Source: Clostridia bacterium (GTDB lineage: Bacteria > Bacillota > Clostridia > Peptostreptococcales > Acidaminobacteraceae). From it: 64,000 nucleotides of DNA. This document shows, piece by piece, positions 1 through 9,049 of this stretch. The DNA lies in assembly GCA_016937975.1 (NCBI GenBank), contig JAFGVN010000099.1, forward strand, positions 28,808-92,807, read 5' to 3'. The notes beneath the pieces were generated by a model, which worked only from the letters and a program-made list of their open reading frames with translations, was not told the DNA's origin and searched no databases. Made by a program: the position numbers and the translations under genes. The number at the start of each line of letters is the position of its first letter. Position 1 is the first letter of the stretch.

Positions 1-745
1 TGCCAATTCGAAGTGGATCCAGTCCAAGTAAGATACAATGTCGTATTAAATGATCTACTGCAGCATTGGAATCTGCACTGATAATCACCTTTTTCCCAGA
101 TTCTATAATATCTTTAATGAGATGAGCGGCAGTGAAGGTTTTTCCAGTGCCAGGTGGTCCTTGAATGGAATAAAAGCCATTACAGTTATAAGCTAAATTT
201 ACACCATCGTTTTGAATTGTATTTAAATCATAGTGTACATGATGGCTCGGATTTGTACTGACCTTATATTGACCTGAAAAAATCGTATGAAACTTTGAAT
301 ATTCTAAACTTTTCATACGTAATAATGCCTCTTCCATACGCATATAAGTCGTGTCATTGACACTTAAGTCAATTCGAATAGGATTGGCATTGGTCATTCT
401 CAGTTGTTTTGTTAAAGCCACGGTAATTGATTTTTTCTTCAGTTCATAAACAATTCCATTAGGATTATTTTTATCCATAGGACTGTGTTGACTGATAATA
501 ACTTGGTCTCCAACAGTGATTTCACTTTCAATGGTTCCTTTTTTCTTGAACTGATAAAGATATTCCCCTGTAATGAGTCTACCTGCACTTTTTTTATGTA
601 AATCAATAATAGCTCTTCCCTTTTTTTCTCTTTGATATCCGGTTAGATGCTGCATTTCATAATGATGTCTTTCTCTTTCTTCTTCTCGTTCAAACTCCAC
701 AGCTCTGAGAAGATTATTGAGTTTATTTTTAACTTTGTAATCCAT
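1..745 (-). CDS. Superfamily 1 DNA/RNA helicase, N-terminal part (cut by window edge)
   Basis: The reading frame starts at an ATG behind AAGGAGC and runs off the left edge, giving about 248 residues. It opens with a charged, Glu/Arg-rich segment. A beta-rich region of about 120 residues follows, like the OB-type domain in front of UPF1/IGHMBP2-family helicases. The Walker A motif GPPGTGKT comes next, with the motif Ia-like stretch IISADSNAAVDHL typical of SF1 helicases. The remaining helicase motifs lie outside the window. The family unwinds nucleic acids using ATP; the cellular role cannot be told from this fragment. It lies downstream of the hydroxylase operon on the same strand, behind a terminator, so it is probably a separate unit. 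Confidence 0.85.
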   Translation of the reverse strand, partial: MDYKVKNKLNNLLRAVEFEREEERERHHYEMQHLTGYQREKKGRAIIDLHKKSAGRLITGEYLYQFKKKGTIESEITVGDQVIISQHSPMDKNNPNGIVYELKKKSITVALTKQLRMTNANPIRIDLSVNDTTYMRMEEALLRMKSLEYSKFHTIFSGQYKVSTNPSHHVHYDLNTIQNDGVNLAYNCNGFYSIQGPPGTGKTFTAAHLIKDIIESGKKVIISADSNAAVDHLIRHCILLGLDPLRIG

Positions 746-775
746 AATGCTCCTTAATCTTTTCCTTATTATAGC

Positions 776-810
776 AAAAAATAAAAGAAAAGCATAACCT
801 TAGGTTATGC
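776..810 (-). terminator. Terminator of the molybdenum-hydroxylase operon
   Basis: The 8-bp stem GCATAACC/GGTTATGC has a 3-base loop and is followed on the minus strand by a T-rich run. The stop codon of the last operon gene lies inside the 5' arm. It closes the 15.7-kb operon and separates it from the helicase gene. Confidence 0.85.
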
Positions 811-3096
811 CTTAATTGATTTCCAAACATCTTCGGCACGTATAGGCAAGACGTTGATTCGCTTACCAATAGCATTCTTAAGTGCATTTGACAAAGCCGC
901 TGGTGGAGTATCTATACCAATTTCTCCAACAGATTTTGCACCAAATGGTCCAGAAGGTTCATAAGATTCTACAAAGGATACATCAAGGTGCTTGATCTCC
1001 ATTCTTGTTGGGACTTTGTATCTCATAAAGGAATTGTTAAAATTGTGACCTTGTTCGGAAATATTGACTTCTTCGTACATGGTCATGCCTATACCTTGAA
1101 CAATTGCACCTTCCACTTGTATTTTAGCCAAATTAGGATTGATGGTAGTACCACAATCAACAACCGCTACATAATTTAATATATCAACTTCTCCAGTACG
1201 GGTATCGACTTCGATTTCTACACCACCAACCATATATGGTGGAGGCGATTTTGTGCCTACATAAGATCCTGAAGCGACCAATTGCTCTTGATTTTCTGAG
1301 TAGAATAATTTTGTTGAAAAATCTTTCAAGGTAATTGATTGATCTTCGCAAGTTAATACACCTTCTACATAGTTCACATGATGGCTGTTAAAATGTTTTC
1401 TACCTGCTTCAATGATATTTTCTTTCATCTTTTCTGCTGCAATACGAACAGAATGCCCTGAAACATAGGTTGTACTTGAAGCATAAGCTCCAGTATCAAA
1501 AGGTGTTAAATCTGTATCTGAAGAATAAACAATAATTTTCTCCACAGGGACTTCCAATGCTTCAGCAGCAATCTGAGCCAAGATTGTATCTGATCCTGTA
1601 CCAATATCTGTAGCGCCTACCATTAAGTTAAAGAAACCATCATCGTTTAGTTTAATGATTGCTGAACCCATGTCAATGTATGGGATTCCTGACCCTTGCA
1701 TTGCTAAGGCATAACCGACGCTTCTTATTTTATTTGGTGCAACTTGTTTCCTTGGATAAATGTCATAGTAGTTGAGCTTCTCCAAACAAAGATCCAAACA
1801 TTCCTGTAATTTACAGGATTCAATGGTCATCGCTGTACCTTCTTGTCCTTCACCCATGATTTCGAAGATTTCAGATGTTTCCCCTTCTTTCATCATATTC
1901 ATTTCGCGAAGTTTAACACTATCAATTTCAAGGAGATCGGCCAGTTCATCTATGGCACTTTCCAAAGCAAAGTTTCCTTGAATAGCACCATAACCACGAT
2001 AAGCTCCTGCTGGTGTTAAATTGGTATAGACAACATCACCTCTAAAACCTACTGCTTTTACCTTGTTATAAAGGGGTAATGTTTTAGAACCTGCAACCAT
2101 TAAAACGGTTAGGGCATGTTCACCATATGCACCGGTATTAGATAAAATATCCATATCTATGACTTGAATGGTACCATCTTTCATAGCGCCTACTTTTATA
2201 TCCAACCGCATTTGATGCCTTGTATAACTGCCTTCAAATACCTCTTTACGAGAAAAAATACATTTAGCAGCTTTGCCTGTTTTCATAGTTACCATGGCAA
2301 CGAAAAACTCCCCATGAATAGCTTGCTTGCCACCATAACCACCACCAATACGAGGTTTTATGACTCGGACTTTTGATAACGGAAGATTTAAGGTCTTTCC
2401 AACTATTCTTCTAACATGGAAAGGTGTTTGTGTTGAAGTGATAATGTTTAAACGATCTTGTTGATCATAATAACTCACTGAAGTATGTGGTTCTGTCATG
2501 GCATGGGCTTGAGCCTGAGTATAGTACCTACCTTCATAAACAACATCACATTGTTTTAAAGTCTCCTTAACAGAACCAATCTCCATTTCATAACTGGCAG
2601 CAATATTTTTTTCAGGATAATGCCCTATTTCAAACATTGATTTTGTGCCATCACCAGAATGAATCTTAATATCATGATCTTTTGCAATTTCAAAATCTAA
2701 AATGGCATCAAGTACTTTGTATTCAACTTTAATTTTATTAATGGCTTCATCAACTTGATGCTCAAAAACCCCTGCGACTACAGCTACAGGTTCACCAATA
2801 TATCGACAAATCTTATTTAAAATACGATGATCATAGGGTGAAGGCTCTGGAAAGCCTTGTCCTGCTCTTGAAAAATTCACATCAGATACATTCGCATAGG
2901 TAAATACACAGGCAATGCCCTCTGAGGCTTCAGCCTTTGAAGTATCTATGGAAAGAATTTCTGCATGCGCATGAGGTGATCTTAACACTTTAACAATAAG
3001 AGCGTCTCTAGGTGCTAAGTCATCTGAATAAGCAGGTTTTCCCATTACCAAACCAATACCATCTACTTTTCTTATTTTCTCATTAACGCCCATCAC
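805..3096 (-). CDS. Molybdenum hydroxylase large (Mo-cofactor) subunit, second set (XdhD/XdhA-like)
   Basis: The 763 residues are full length for the Mo-binding subunit of the xanthine dehydrogenase family. The N-terminal 110-120 residues form the hammerhead domain, followed by the two-part Mo-cofactor domain. Visible signatures are GGGYGGKQ near residue 252, GAYRGYGA near 365 (the substrate-binding Arg of xanthine dehydrogenase) and KSVGE near 722, with the catalytic base Glu. The Glu that grips purines in xanthine dehydrogenase (GGFGGKE) is Gln here, so the substrate may not be hypoxanthine or xanthine. It overlaps the 2Fe-2S gene by 4 bases (ATGA) and is last in the operon, completing a trio with the two genes before it. 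Family membership is certain; the substrate is not known. Confidence 0.9.
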   Translation of the reverse strand: MMGVNEKIRKVDGIGLVMGKPAYSDDLAPRDALIVKVLRSPHAHAEILSIDTSKAEASEGIACVFTYANVSDVNFSRAGQGFPEPSPYDHRILNKICRYIGEPVAVVAGVFEHQVDEAINKIKVEYKVLDAILDFEIAKDHDIKIHSGDGTKSMFEIGHYPEKNIAASYEMEIGSVKETLKQCDVVYEGRYYTQAQAHAMTEPHTSVSYYDQQDRLNIITSTQTPFHVRRIVGKTLNLPLSKVRVIKPRIGGGYGGKQAIHGEFFVAMVTMKTGKAAKCIFSRKEVFEGSYTRHQMRLDIKVGAMKDGTIQVIDMDILSNTGAYGEHALTVLMVAGSKTLPLYNKVKAVGFRGDVVYTNLTPAGAYRGYGAIQGNFALESAIDELADLLEIDSVKLREMNMMKEGETSEIFEIMGEGQEGTAMTIESCKLQECLDLCLEKLNYYDIYPRKQVAPNKIRSVGYALAMQGSGIPYIDMGSAIIKLNDDGFFNLMVGATDIGTGSDTILAQIAAEALEVPVEKIIVYSSDTDLTPFDTGAYASSTTYVSGHSVRIAAEKMKENIIEAGRKHFNSHHVNYVEGVLTCEDQSITLKDFSTKLFYSENQEQLVASGSYVGTKSPPPYMVGGVEIEVDTRTGEVDILNYVAVVDCGTTINPNLAKIQVEGAIVQGIGMTMYEEVNISEQGHNFNNSFMRYKVPTRMEIKHLDVSFVESYEPSGPFGAKSVGEIGIDTPPAALSNALKNAIGKRINVLPIRAEDVWKSIKA

Positions 3097-3542
3097 TCCA
3101 CCTCCATCATCTTCTTAATGGCACGATGTTGTCCCTCATAGCCAGAACATCTACACATATTACCAGCAAGATAATGTTTTATTTCTTCCATGGTAGGATT
3201 CTTTAGTTCCAATTTTAAAGCGTGAATTGCCATCACATGACCAGGTGAGCAAAAGCCACATTGATCTACACCTTCTGCTGTGATAAATTCAGCTATATGT
3301 CTTGCTTCTTCTGGGATACCTTCAACGGTCAACACTTCTTTTTGATCACATCTGCTGGTTAAATAAGAACATGATGGCACCAATTGTCCATCAACAATTA
3401 CAGAACACACGCCACAACTCGTTGTGTCGCATCCCTTTTTTACGGATTGAAAACCAAGTTTTCTTAAACTTTCAATTAAGTATTCATCTGGACGTGGATA
3501 ATAGTCATAATGATTATGATTTACGATTAAATTAATTTTCAT
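3093..3542 (-). CDS. Molybdenum hydroxylase 2Fe-2S subunit, second set
   Basis: I chose the ATG behind GGGAGGT, giving 149 residues; an upstream in-frame extension would run into the FAD gene and lacks a ribosome site. The plant-ferredoxin-type N-terminal cluster motif is C-x4-C-x2-C (CDTTSCGVC), with a fourth Cys after VDGQLVPS. The second helical-domain cluster is CGFC...CRCSGY. The protein carries electrons from the Mo site to FAD. It overlaps the FAD gene by 11 bases and the Mo gene by 4, as expected for co-translated subunits. Position 4 of the first motif is Ser where Gly or Glu is usual, a small divergence from the other set in this operon. Confidence 0.9.
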   Translation of the reverse strand: MKINLIVNHNHYDYYPRPDEYLIESLRKLGFQSVKKGCDTTSCGVCSVIVDGQLVPSCSYLTSRCDQKEVLTVEGIPEEARHIAEFITAEGVDQCGFCSPGHVMAIHALKLELKNPTMEEIKHYLAGNMCRCSGYEGQHRAIKKMMEVE

Positions 3543-4269
3543 GATGACCTCCCATTGTATATATAAGATCTTCAAGTCTAGCTTCACATAATGCTCTTCG
3601 ATATTCTTTTGAACCTTTAAAATCACTTCCAAATTCAACTTCTGATAAAATTTCCTTAGGAGATTTTGAAAAATCAACATGCTCCAAATAGATAGGTCTC
3701 ATAGGTCTTGCACCTATAGCCAAGGTGTTATTTGAAACTGACAAATTAATTAAGGAAAAGTCTGTATATACTTTTTTATAAAAAGCTGATGCAGAAAACT
3801 GAGGGGCTCTAAAGGAAATTTCTAAGAGAATATCTTTTTCTTTTAAGCCTTCTTCGTTGTATTTTCGCATAGATATTTTACCAGAGTTAAAAAAGGTTAA
3901 TGTAGCATCCAGTGCGACCAACATGGTATTAATGTCACTGAATGGATATCTGCCGTAAACACTGCCGCCTATAGTTGCAAGGTTTCTCACCCCAACACCG
4001 CTAATTTGTTTAACAGATTGATTAAGTCCTTTTGGTAAGCTCAAATTTGTTTCAATATCTCTTAAAGAAGTCATTGATCCGATTGAGATGACATCACCGA
4101 TCAGAATCTCTGAACTTAAGAGATGAGAACAATCTATTAAGGTTGTAAAATGTTTCTTTTGAAGTCTTAAAAATAACCCCCCGCCTAGGATTGTTGCTGA
4201 TTTTTCGCTTATTAATATTTCATAGGCTTGTTCTAGAGAGGATGGTTTGACAATTCGATCAGCTTTCAT
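3532..4269 (-). CDS. Molybdenum hydroxylase FAD subunit, second set
   Basis: The 245 residues make this somewhat short for the family (usually 260-300). The FAD-binding turn appears as ILGGGLFLRLQ near residue 29, where AGGTDL is usual. The second flavin motif is GVRNLATIGGSVYGRYPFSD near residues 92-111. The subunit passes electrons from the 2Fe-2S clusters to NAD or another acceptor. It lies between the threonine-synthase-like gene (11-base overlap) and the 2Fe-2S gene. The shortened C-terminus suggests a trimmed CO-dehydrogenase flavoprotein C-terminal domain. The fold assignment is secure and the electron acceptor is open. Confidence 0.87.
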   Translation of the reverse strand: MKADRIVKPSSLEQAYEILISEKSATILGGGLFLRLQKKHFTTLIDCSHLLSSEILIGDVISIGSMTSLRDIETNLSLPKGLNQSVKQISGVGVRNLATIGGSVYGRYPFSDINTMLVALDATLTFFNSGKISMRKYNEEGLKEKDILLEISFRAPQFSASAFYKKVYTDFSLINLSVSNNTLAIGARPMRPIYLEHVDFSKSPKEILSEVEFGSDFKGSKEYRRALCEARLEDLIYTMGGHHEN

Positions 4270-5461
4270 TTCTTCCCTCCTTATAAAATGCTTGAATTTC
4301 TTCTTTTGTATATATTTCAGGTTTTTTCAAATCAGAAATAGCATCTGTATCTTTTAACCCGTTTCCAGTTATGATCAAACAAACGCTTTGATCTTCAGGG
4401 ATTTCATTTTGTATGGACAGATATCCTGCAACAGCAGCAGCACCTGCCGGTTCGGAAAAAACACCTGTCTCAGAAGCCAGTAATACAATACTGTTTAATA
4501 TCGCTTCATCAGAGACATCAATCATTCTACCACCAACTCTTGATAAATATGTACAGGCTTTAATGACATCTCTTGGATTTCCTACGGATATACTATCTGC
4601 TACTGTACTTACAATTTCATCCATTGGTTCAAATGGAGGTCCTTGATCAAAAACTTTTTTTAACGTATTGGATCCCTTCGCTTGAACGCCGATGATGATT
4701 GGAAGGCGATCAATGAGTTTTAACTTATGGAATTCTTCAAAGCCTTTACAGATGCCACTGATAATAGTGCCATCTCCTACAGCAACAAAACAGTAATCTG
4801 GTACAATATAATCATTTTGAACAATAATTTCAAAAGCACCAGTTTTTTTACCCTCCAATAAATAAGGATTAATAGCAGAATGTCTTGTATACCAATTGTT
4901 CTTTAAACCAATTGCCAAGGATAAATCAAAAACTTCATCATAGGATGCGTCTATAAGTTTAACATCTGCACCTGCTGCCATAAGTTGTGCCAGTTTACCT
5001 TTTGGTATTTTTTTAGGTACAAATATGCTGGTCTTCATATGTGTATGTGCATTGAGTAATGCAAGTGAAGAAGCTGCATTACCAGTTGAGGCACAAAAAA
5101 TATGTTCATTCTTTTCTTCAATAGCACGATTAATGGCAATGATGCTGGCCCGGTCTTTATAAGAACCTGAGAAACTCATACCATCATTTTTGATCAACAG
5201 TTGTTTTCTATTCAGTTTATTTTCAAATTTCAATAAGGGTGTTCCCCCTACTAATGCATCCACGACCGTATGGGATGTAGTAGGTAAAAGTTTTTCAAAT
5301 TGAAAAATAGAGCCATGCTTTGAAAAGTTTCTTTCTAGATGTATTTGATCATAATCATAAACAACTTCCAAAGTACCATGCAGGTTGTCGCAAGTATCAC
5401 AAACATAACGGTGAGGTTCAGGTTGATATTCTTTTTGACAAGTTATACATCGTAAATACAT
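4259..5461 (-). CDS. Threonine-synthase-like PLP enzyme in the purine-type operon
   Basis: The start is the ATG that overlaps the upstream stop (TAATG), behind AAAGGAG; it gives 400 residues. An N-terminal zinc-ribbon-like CxxC...CxxC (CITC, CDTC) is followed by a fold-type II PLP domain. Lys102 in SGSYKDR should hold the cofactor. ASTGNAASS and the Gly-rich TGNGLKD are the phosphate and ring contacts. The family makes threonine or removes beta- or gamma-substituents by elimination. No homoserine genes are nearby, and the gene sits between a PreA-like flavoprotein and a hydroxylase trio. A role as a lyase on an amino-acid intermediate of ring breakdown, such as diaminopropionate, is plausible but inferred. 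Confidence 0.82.
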   Translation of the reverse strand: MYLRCITCQKEYQPEPHRYVCDTCDNLHGTLEVVYDYDQIHLERNFSKHGSIFQFEKLLPTTSHTVVDALVGGTPLLKFENKLNRKQLLIKNDGMSFSGSYKDRASIIAINRAIEEKNEHIFCASTGNAASSLALLNAHTHMKTSIFVPKKIPKGKLAQLMAAGADVKLIDASYDEVFDLSLAIGLKNNWYTRHSAINPYLLEGKKTGAFEIIVQNDYIVPDYCFVAVGDGTIISGICKGFEEFHKLKLIDRLPIIIGVQAKGSNTLKKVFDQGPPFEPMDEIVSTVADSISVGNPRDVIKACTYLSRVGGRMIDVSDEAILNSIVLLASETGVFSEPAGAAAVAGYLSIQNEIPEDQSVCLIITGNGLKDTDAISDLKKPEIYTKEEIQAFYKEGRNES

Positions 5462-6534
5462 TACAATACTCCTTTTATAGCTTGAGTAGGACAAGAAGAT
5501 TCACATAAACCACATCGAATACATCGATCTTGATCATTAAGGATGTGACCATCTTTCATCATTGCAATTTCAGGACAGATATTGACGCACTTTGAGCATA
5601 ATATACATTGTTCATGATCAATAACTGGGAAACCTCCTAATCCTTGTGGCGTCAAAGACAAGGATGTTTTTCTTAAGGCTTCAATACTTTCTATGTCATA
5701 TTGATCCATAATTCTTGGTAAATCCTTTATAATTTGGTCATAAAGTTGTCTACCCTTTATTAAAGCTGAAGAAAGCATTTGAACGAGATCTGCTCCAGCA
5801 AGAATAAATTCCAAAACATCTTCTGCAGAAGAAACACCACCACAGGCAATGATTGGTAAGTCAGGATAATGTGCTCTAATAGACATCACCCGTTGAAGGG
5901 CTACAGGTTTTATTGCAGGACCCGATATCCAGGATTGGCCTTCGTTCACACCAATGGTTACACTTTTTTTATTAAGATCAATCACTGCACCAGGTCCAAG
6001 GCTGTTCATTGCAACGATACCTTTGGCACCATTTTCTATAGCGATAGCTATAAAACTTAAATAATCTTGAATGTGTGGGCTTAATTTAACAAAAACAGGA
6101 ACATCTGTAAGTGATGTTATTGTTGAAACAAGTTCCTTTAAGCCATCTTTGCCATAATGGGTACTGACTTCAAAAAAATCAGCGTATTCTTTTAGCTGGG
6201 GTATAGATATTTTAAAATCATCAGAAGTATAACCTGCACAGACAATGAGTGGCTTTTTAAGTTCTTTTTTTAAATTTGGTAAAATATCATCAACCCATTT
6301 TTTTAAAGGGAGTTCACTCCATAATTCAGTATTATGTATGATTTTATTTTTTTCAACGATACAGGGTTTATGGACCTCTGCCCCTTCTATACGAATTGTT
6401 TTTGTAACAATGCCACCAACTTGATTTTCATTGAAGAATTTTAAACTATGTAAACTCCCTACAGTCGGTCCAGATGCTGGTAATAAGGGATTTTTAAATT
6501 CTTTATTTAACAAGGTAACCTTTAATCGATTCAT
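5461..6534 (-). CDS. PreA/dihydroorotate-dehydrogenase-like flavoprotein with C-terminal 2x[4Fe-4S]
   Basis: The ATG overlapping the upstream stop (ATGA) with GGAG six bases before it gives 357 residues. Residues 1-300 form an FMN TIM barrel: NPLLPASGPTVGS at the N-terminus, FVKLSPH with Lys150, and the C-terminal phosphate site ACGGVSSAEDVLEFILAGAD. Residues about 303-357 are a ferredoxin domain with CILCSKCVNICP and CIRCGLCESSCP. This matches PreA, the FMN and Fe-S part of dihydropyrimidine dehydrogenase. The catalytic Cys loop (NxSCP in PreA) reads EVSTHYGKDG at 122-131 and has no Cys, so chemistry or substrate has probably changed. No PreT partner is in the window. It may supply the reductive ring step done by YgfK in related clusters; that is inference. 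Confidence 0.82.
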   Translation of the reverse strand: MNRLKVTLLNKEFKNPLLPASGPTVGSLHSLKFFNENQVGGIVTKTIRIEGAEVHKPCIVEKNKIIHNTELWSELPLKKWVDDILPNLKKELKKPLIVCAGYTSDDFKISIPQLKEYADFFEVSTHYGKDGLKELVSTITSLTDVPVFVKLSPHIQDYLSFIAIAIENGAKGIVAMNSLGPGAVIDLNKKSVTIGVNEGQSWISGPAIKPVALQRVMSIRAHYPDLPIIACGGVSSAEDVLEFILAGADLVQMLSSALIKGRQLYDQIIKDLPRIMDQYDIESIEALRKTSLSLTPQGLGGFPVIDHEQCILCSKCVNICPEIAMMKDGHILNDQDRCIRCGLCESSCPTQAIKGVL

Positions 6535-7778
6535 AGTCTGCTCCATAATTCTTTTACTTGGTTTAAATCCACTTTTGAACCACTCATGTACTCATATTGA
6601 TCAATATATTTTTCGCCATTAATAAACAAAGCAAAGGGTTTCAGTTGATCAAATACCCCGTAAAATAAATGATATAAAATATTTTCTTGATTCATCGGGG
6701 TTGGATATTGATAGTCAATTAAAATAAAATCTGCTGAATATCCTTGTTGAATTGCACCAATGAGTTGACCACTTCTTCTGTTAAAGTAATCATACCCATT
6801 TATAATGGTCTTTCTTATCCATTCTAAGGTTAAATTTGACGGATGTTGAGTTTGCATTTTCCCAAGATAATATAAATATTGATATTCTTTTGCAATATTG
6901 GCTCCTAATCCATCCGTGCCAACCAAAATAGGAATGTCATACTTAGTAACTAATTTATTATTGTATAATCCAACTGCATTATTTAAATTGGAAGTTGGAT
7001 TTATGGCTATATAGCATTTACTTTCTTTTATAATTTTTGCTTCGGCATCATTAATGTGAACACAATGTGCCAGGATGCTGTCCTCATTTAATAAATTGAA
7101 ATCTTTCAACCGATTAACGATGTCTTTATGATAACGTTGCTGTGTAATGGCTACATCTTCTATGCTTTCTGCTACATGAATGTGTATTGGAGATCCTTTT
7201 AAATTTTCTTCGATTTCATTTAAAGTTTCATCACTTAAAGACATACTGGCATGGAGACCAAAATGACCACCTCGATCTATTGCATAATGATTTTCGTTGA
7301 TACAATCTTGTATATCAAATCGATCACTTGTTTCAAAGCACAATAAATGCTTGATATTTAAATCATGTAGGGCGATATCAATGGTCAGTAAGCTATGATC
7401 AATTGTACCTGATGCATGATGATCTATTAATGCTGTTACACCATGTTTTAAACAAGCTTCACCATAGGTATATGCACTTGCTTTTATATCTTCTAAATTT
7501 AAGGTTTTATCAAACTTCCACCAAATTTGATCTAAAATATCCTGAAAAGATTCTGGATGTGAAATAAGCGGTGCACCTCGAAATAAAGCAGAATAAATAT
7601 GGGTATGCCCATTGAGCAGTCCTGGTATAATTAGTTTACCCTTTGCATCATACACTTCGAAATGGCCATTAAAATCTTCCATTTTTCCTACTGCAAGAAT
7701 CTGATGATCAAAAATAATATAACCATTATCAATGAAGTTTACATAATCATATATTTTTGCATTAATAATTGCTTTCAT
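6531..7778 (-). CDS. ssnA: SsnA/ATZ-TRZ-type amidohydrolase
   Basis: The start behind AGGAGA gives 415 residues; the longer frame would begin deep inside hyuA. It is an amidohydrolase-superfamily TIM barrel: NGHTHIY (His58, His60) binds the metal, HIHVAES and LAHCVHIND give two more His, and GTDGLGA provides the catalytic Asp. The N- and C-terminal beta-sandwich halves are typical of the cytosine-deaminase/chlorohydrolase group. SsnA is a constant member of the E. coli and gut-anaerobe purine/urate clusters, where it is thought to hydrolyse a ring or amide intermediate. Here it overlaps hyuA by 17 bases and the PreA-like gene by 4. The precise substrate is unknown. Confidence 0.88.
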   Translation of the reverse strand: MKAIINAKIYDYVNFIDNGYIIFDHQILAVGKMEDFNGHFEVYDAKGKLIIPGLLNGHTHIYSALFRGAPLISHPESFQDILDQIWWKFDKTLNLEDIKASAYTYGEACLKHGVTALIDHHASGTIDHSLLTIDIALHDLNIKHLLCFETSDRFDIQDCINENHYAIDRGGHFGLHASMSLSDETLNEIEENLKGSPIHIHVAESIEDVAITQQRYHKDIVNRLKDFNLLNEDSILAHCVHINDAEAKIIKESKCYIAINPTSNLNNAVGLYNNKLVTKYDIPILVGTDGLGANIAKEYQYLYYLGKMQTQHPSNLTLEWIRKTIINGYDYFNRRSGQLIGAIQQGYSADFILIDYQYPTPMNQENILYHLFYGVFDQLKPFALFINGEKYIDQYEYMSGSKVDLNQVKELWSRL

Positions 7779-9048
7779 AATTTCTCCTGATATACTGGCC
7801 TTTACTTTCAAAGATTTCATCATGAGCCATAATTATATTGCCTCTTAAAATGGTCATCTCAACTTTAGAATGTAAGGTTTCATGATATAATTCATAATCC
7901 ATATTTCTACGAATTTCAGAACATACTGTGATTGCGTTATGATTCACAATCGCATAATCTGCGTCATTGCCGACTTTAATGCTACCTTTATTATTTAAGT
8001 TGAAAATGCTTGCAGGTTCAGACGTTATTTTAGGGATAATGTCTAAACCAAACAGCTCATACATCAATGGAAAAGTTAGACCTAAAGAACCAATCCCCTT
8101 TGGAATTTTAATGATGTCTAATGCATTCATTTTTTCTTTATAAGTAAATGGACAGTGATCCGTTCCAATGGTGTTTAATAGATTAAAGTGTTTTTTCATA
8201 AGCAAAATGGAATCATCGCCTCTTAATGGTGGTGCCAAAAGGTATAGTCTACCATCTTCCTTCAGAAACAAATCTTTATTCAAATAGAAATACTGAGGAC
8301 AACTTTCTAAATAAATACGGGGATTTAAGCGACCTTCATTTAAGTAGTTCAATGTATGTCCAGAAGAAATGTGAACAATGTAAAGCTTGCCATTTTGTTG
8401 GTTAGCAAGTTTAATAAGTGTTTTAATAGCCATTAATTCAGCTTCTTCTGAACGAGAGGTTTCATATTCTGAAATGGATTTGGGCTGAGTAATCAACTGA
8501 TCTTCCTCTCCATGGGTCATCACGAGTATGGGTTGGCCTAATAATTTTTCTATGACGGCATAATCACATCTTCGATTTGAATCTGAATAGGTGGTAAATA
8601 CTTTCACAGAGGTTATCCCTTTATCCAGCACTTTGTTTTTAAGAATTTCTACATCATCGTTATAGTGTCCTAAAGTGCAATGAAAGCTATAATCCACCAA
8701 TGCACAAGAAGCTTCGTTCATTCTGCGATCGAACACTTCATCAAGTTCCGTATTACTCCAAATCGGATCAAGAAAATCTAGTACAGTAGTAACACCTCCT
8801 AATGCAGCTAATTCAGTGCCACTTTGAAAATCATCTGCAGAAAAGGACTTACCAATATTCAAGTGAAGATGTACGTGAGGATCAATAAAACCAGGATATA
8901 CAGTTAAACCAGTTGCATCAATAATTTTTGACGCAGGAAAGACAGCTTTATCCACTAAAGCTGTTTTTCCGTTTTTCATATAAATATTGGTTTCAATGAT
9001 TTGATGATCAATGTAACATTTACCATTTAGAATAGCACTATCATACAT
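7762..9048 (-). CDS. hyuA: Hydantoinase/dihydropyrimidinase-type cyclic amidohydrolase
   Basis: The ATG eight bases behind GGAG gives 428 residues. All metal ligands of a binuclear cyclic amidase are visible: DPHVHLH (His58, His60), a Lys near residue 148 in SVKVF that would be carbamylated, MTHGEED, VHISSGH and GTDHCPF with the catalytic Asp. The enzyme opens cyclic ureides such as hydantoin or dihydropyrimidine rings to carbamoyl amino acids. It follows the PLP gene after a single base and overlaps ssnA. In the cluster it would open a ring made by the hydroxylase and reductase steps, giving a ureido acid for YgeY and YgeW. Other dihydropyrimidinase-like substrates are possible. Confidence 0.9.
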   Translation of the reverse strand: MYDSAILNGKCYIDHQIIETNIYMKNGKTALVDKAVFPASKIIDATGLTVYPGFIDPHVHLHLNIGKSFSADDFQSGTELAALGGVTTVLDFLDPIWSNTELDEVFDRRMNEASCALVDYSFHCTLGHYNDDVEILKNKVLDKGITSVKVFTTYSDSNRRCDYAVIEKLLGQPILVMTHGEEDQLITQPKSISEYETSRSEEAELMAIKTLIKLANQQNGKLYIVHISSGHTLNYLNEGRLNPRIYLESCPQYFYLNKDLFLKEDGRLYLLAPPLRGDDSILLMKKHFNLLNTIGTDHCPFTYKEKMNALDIIKIPKGIGSLGLTFPLMYELFGLDIIPKITSEPASIFNLNNKGSIKVGNDADYAIVNHNAITVCSEIRRNMDYELYHETLHSKVEMTILRGNIIMAHDEIFESKGQYIRRNYESNY

Positions 9049-9049
9049 T

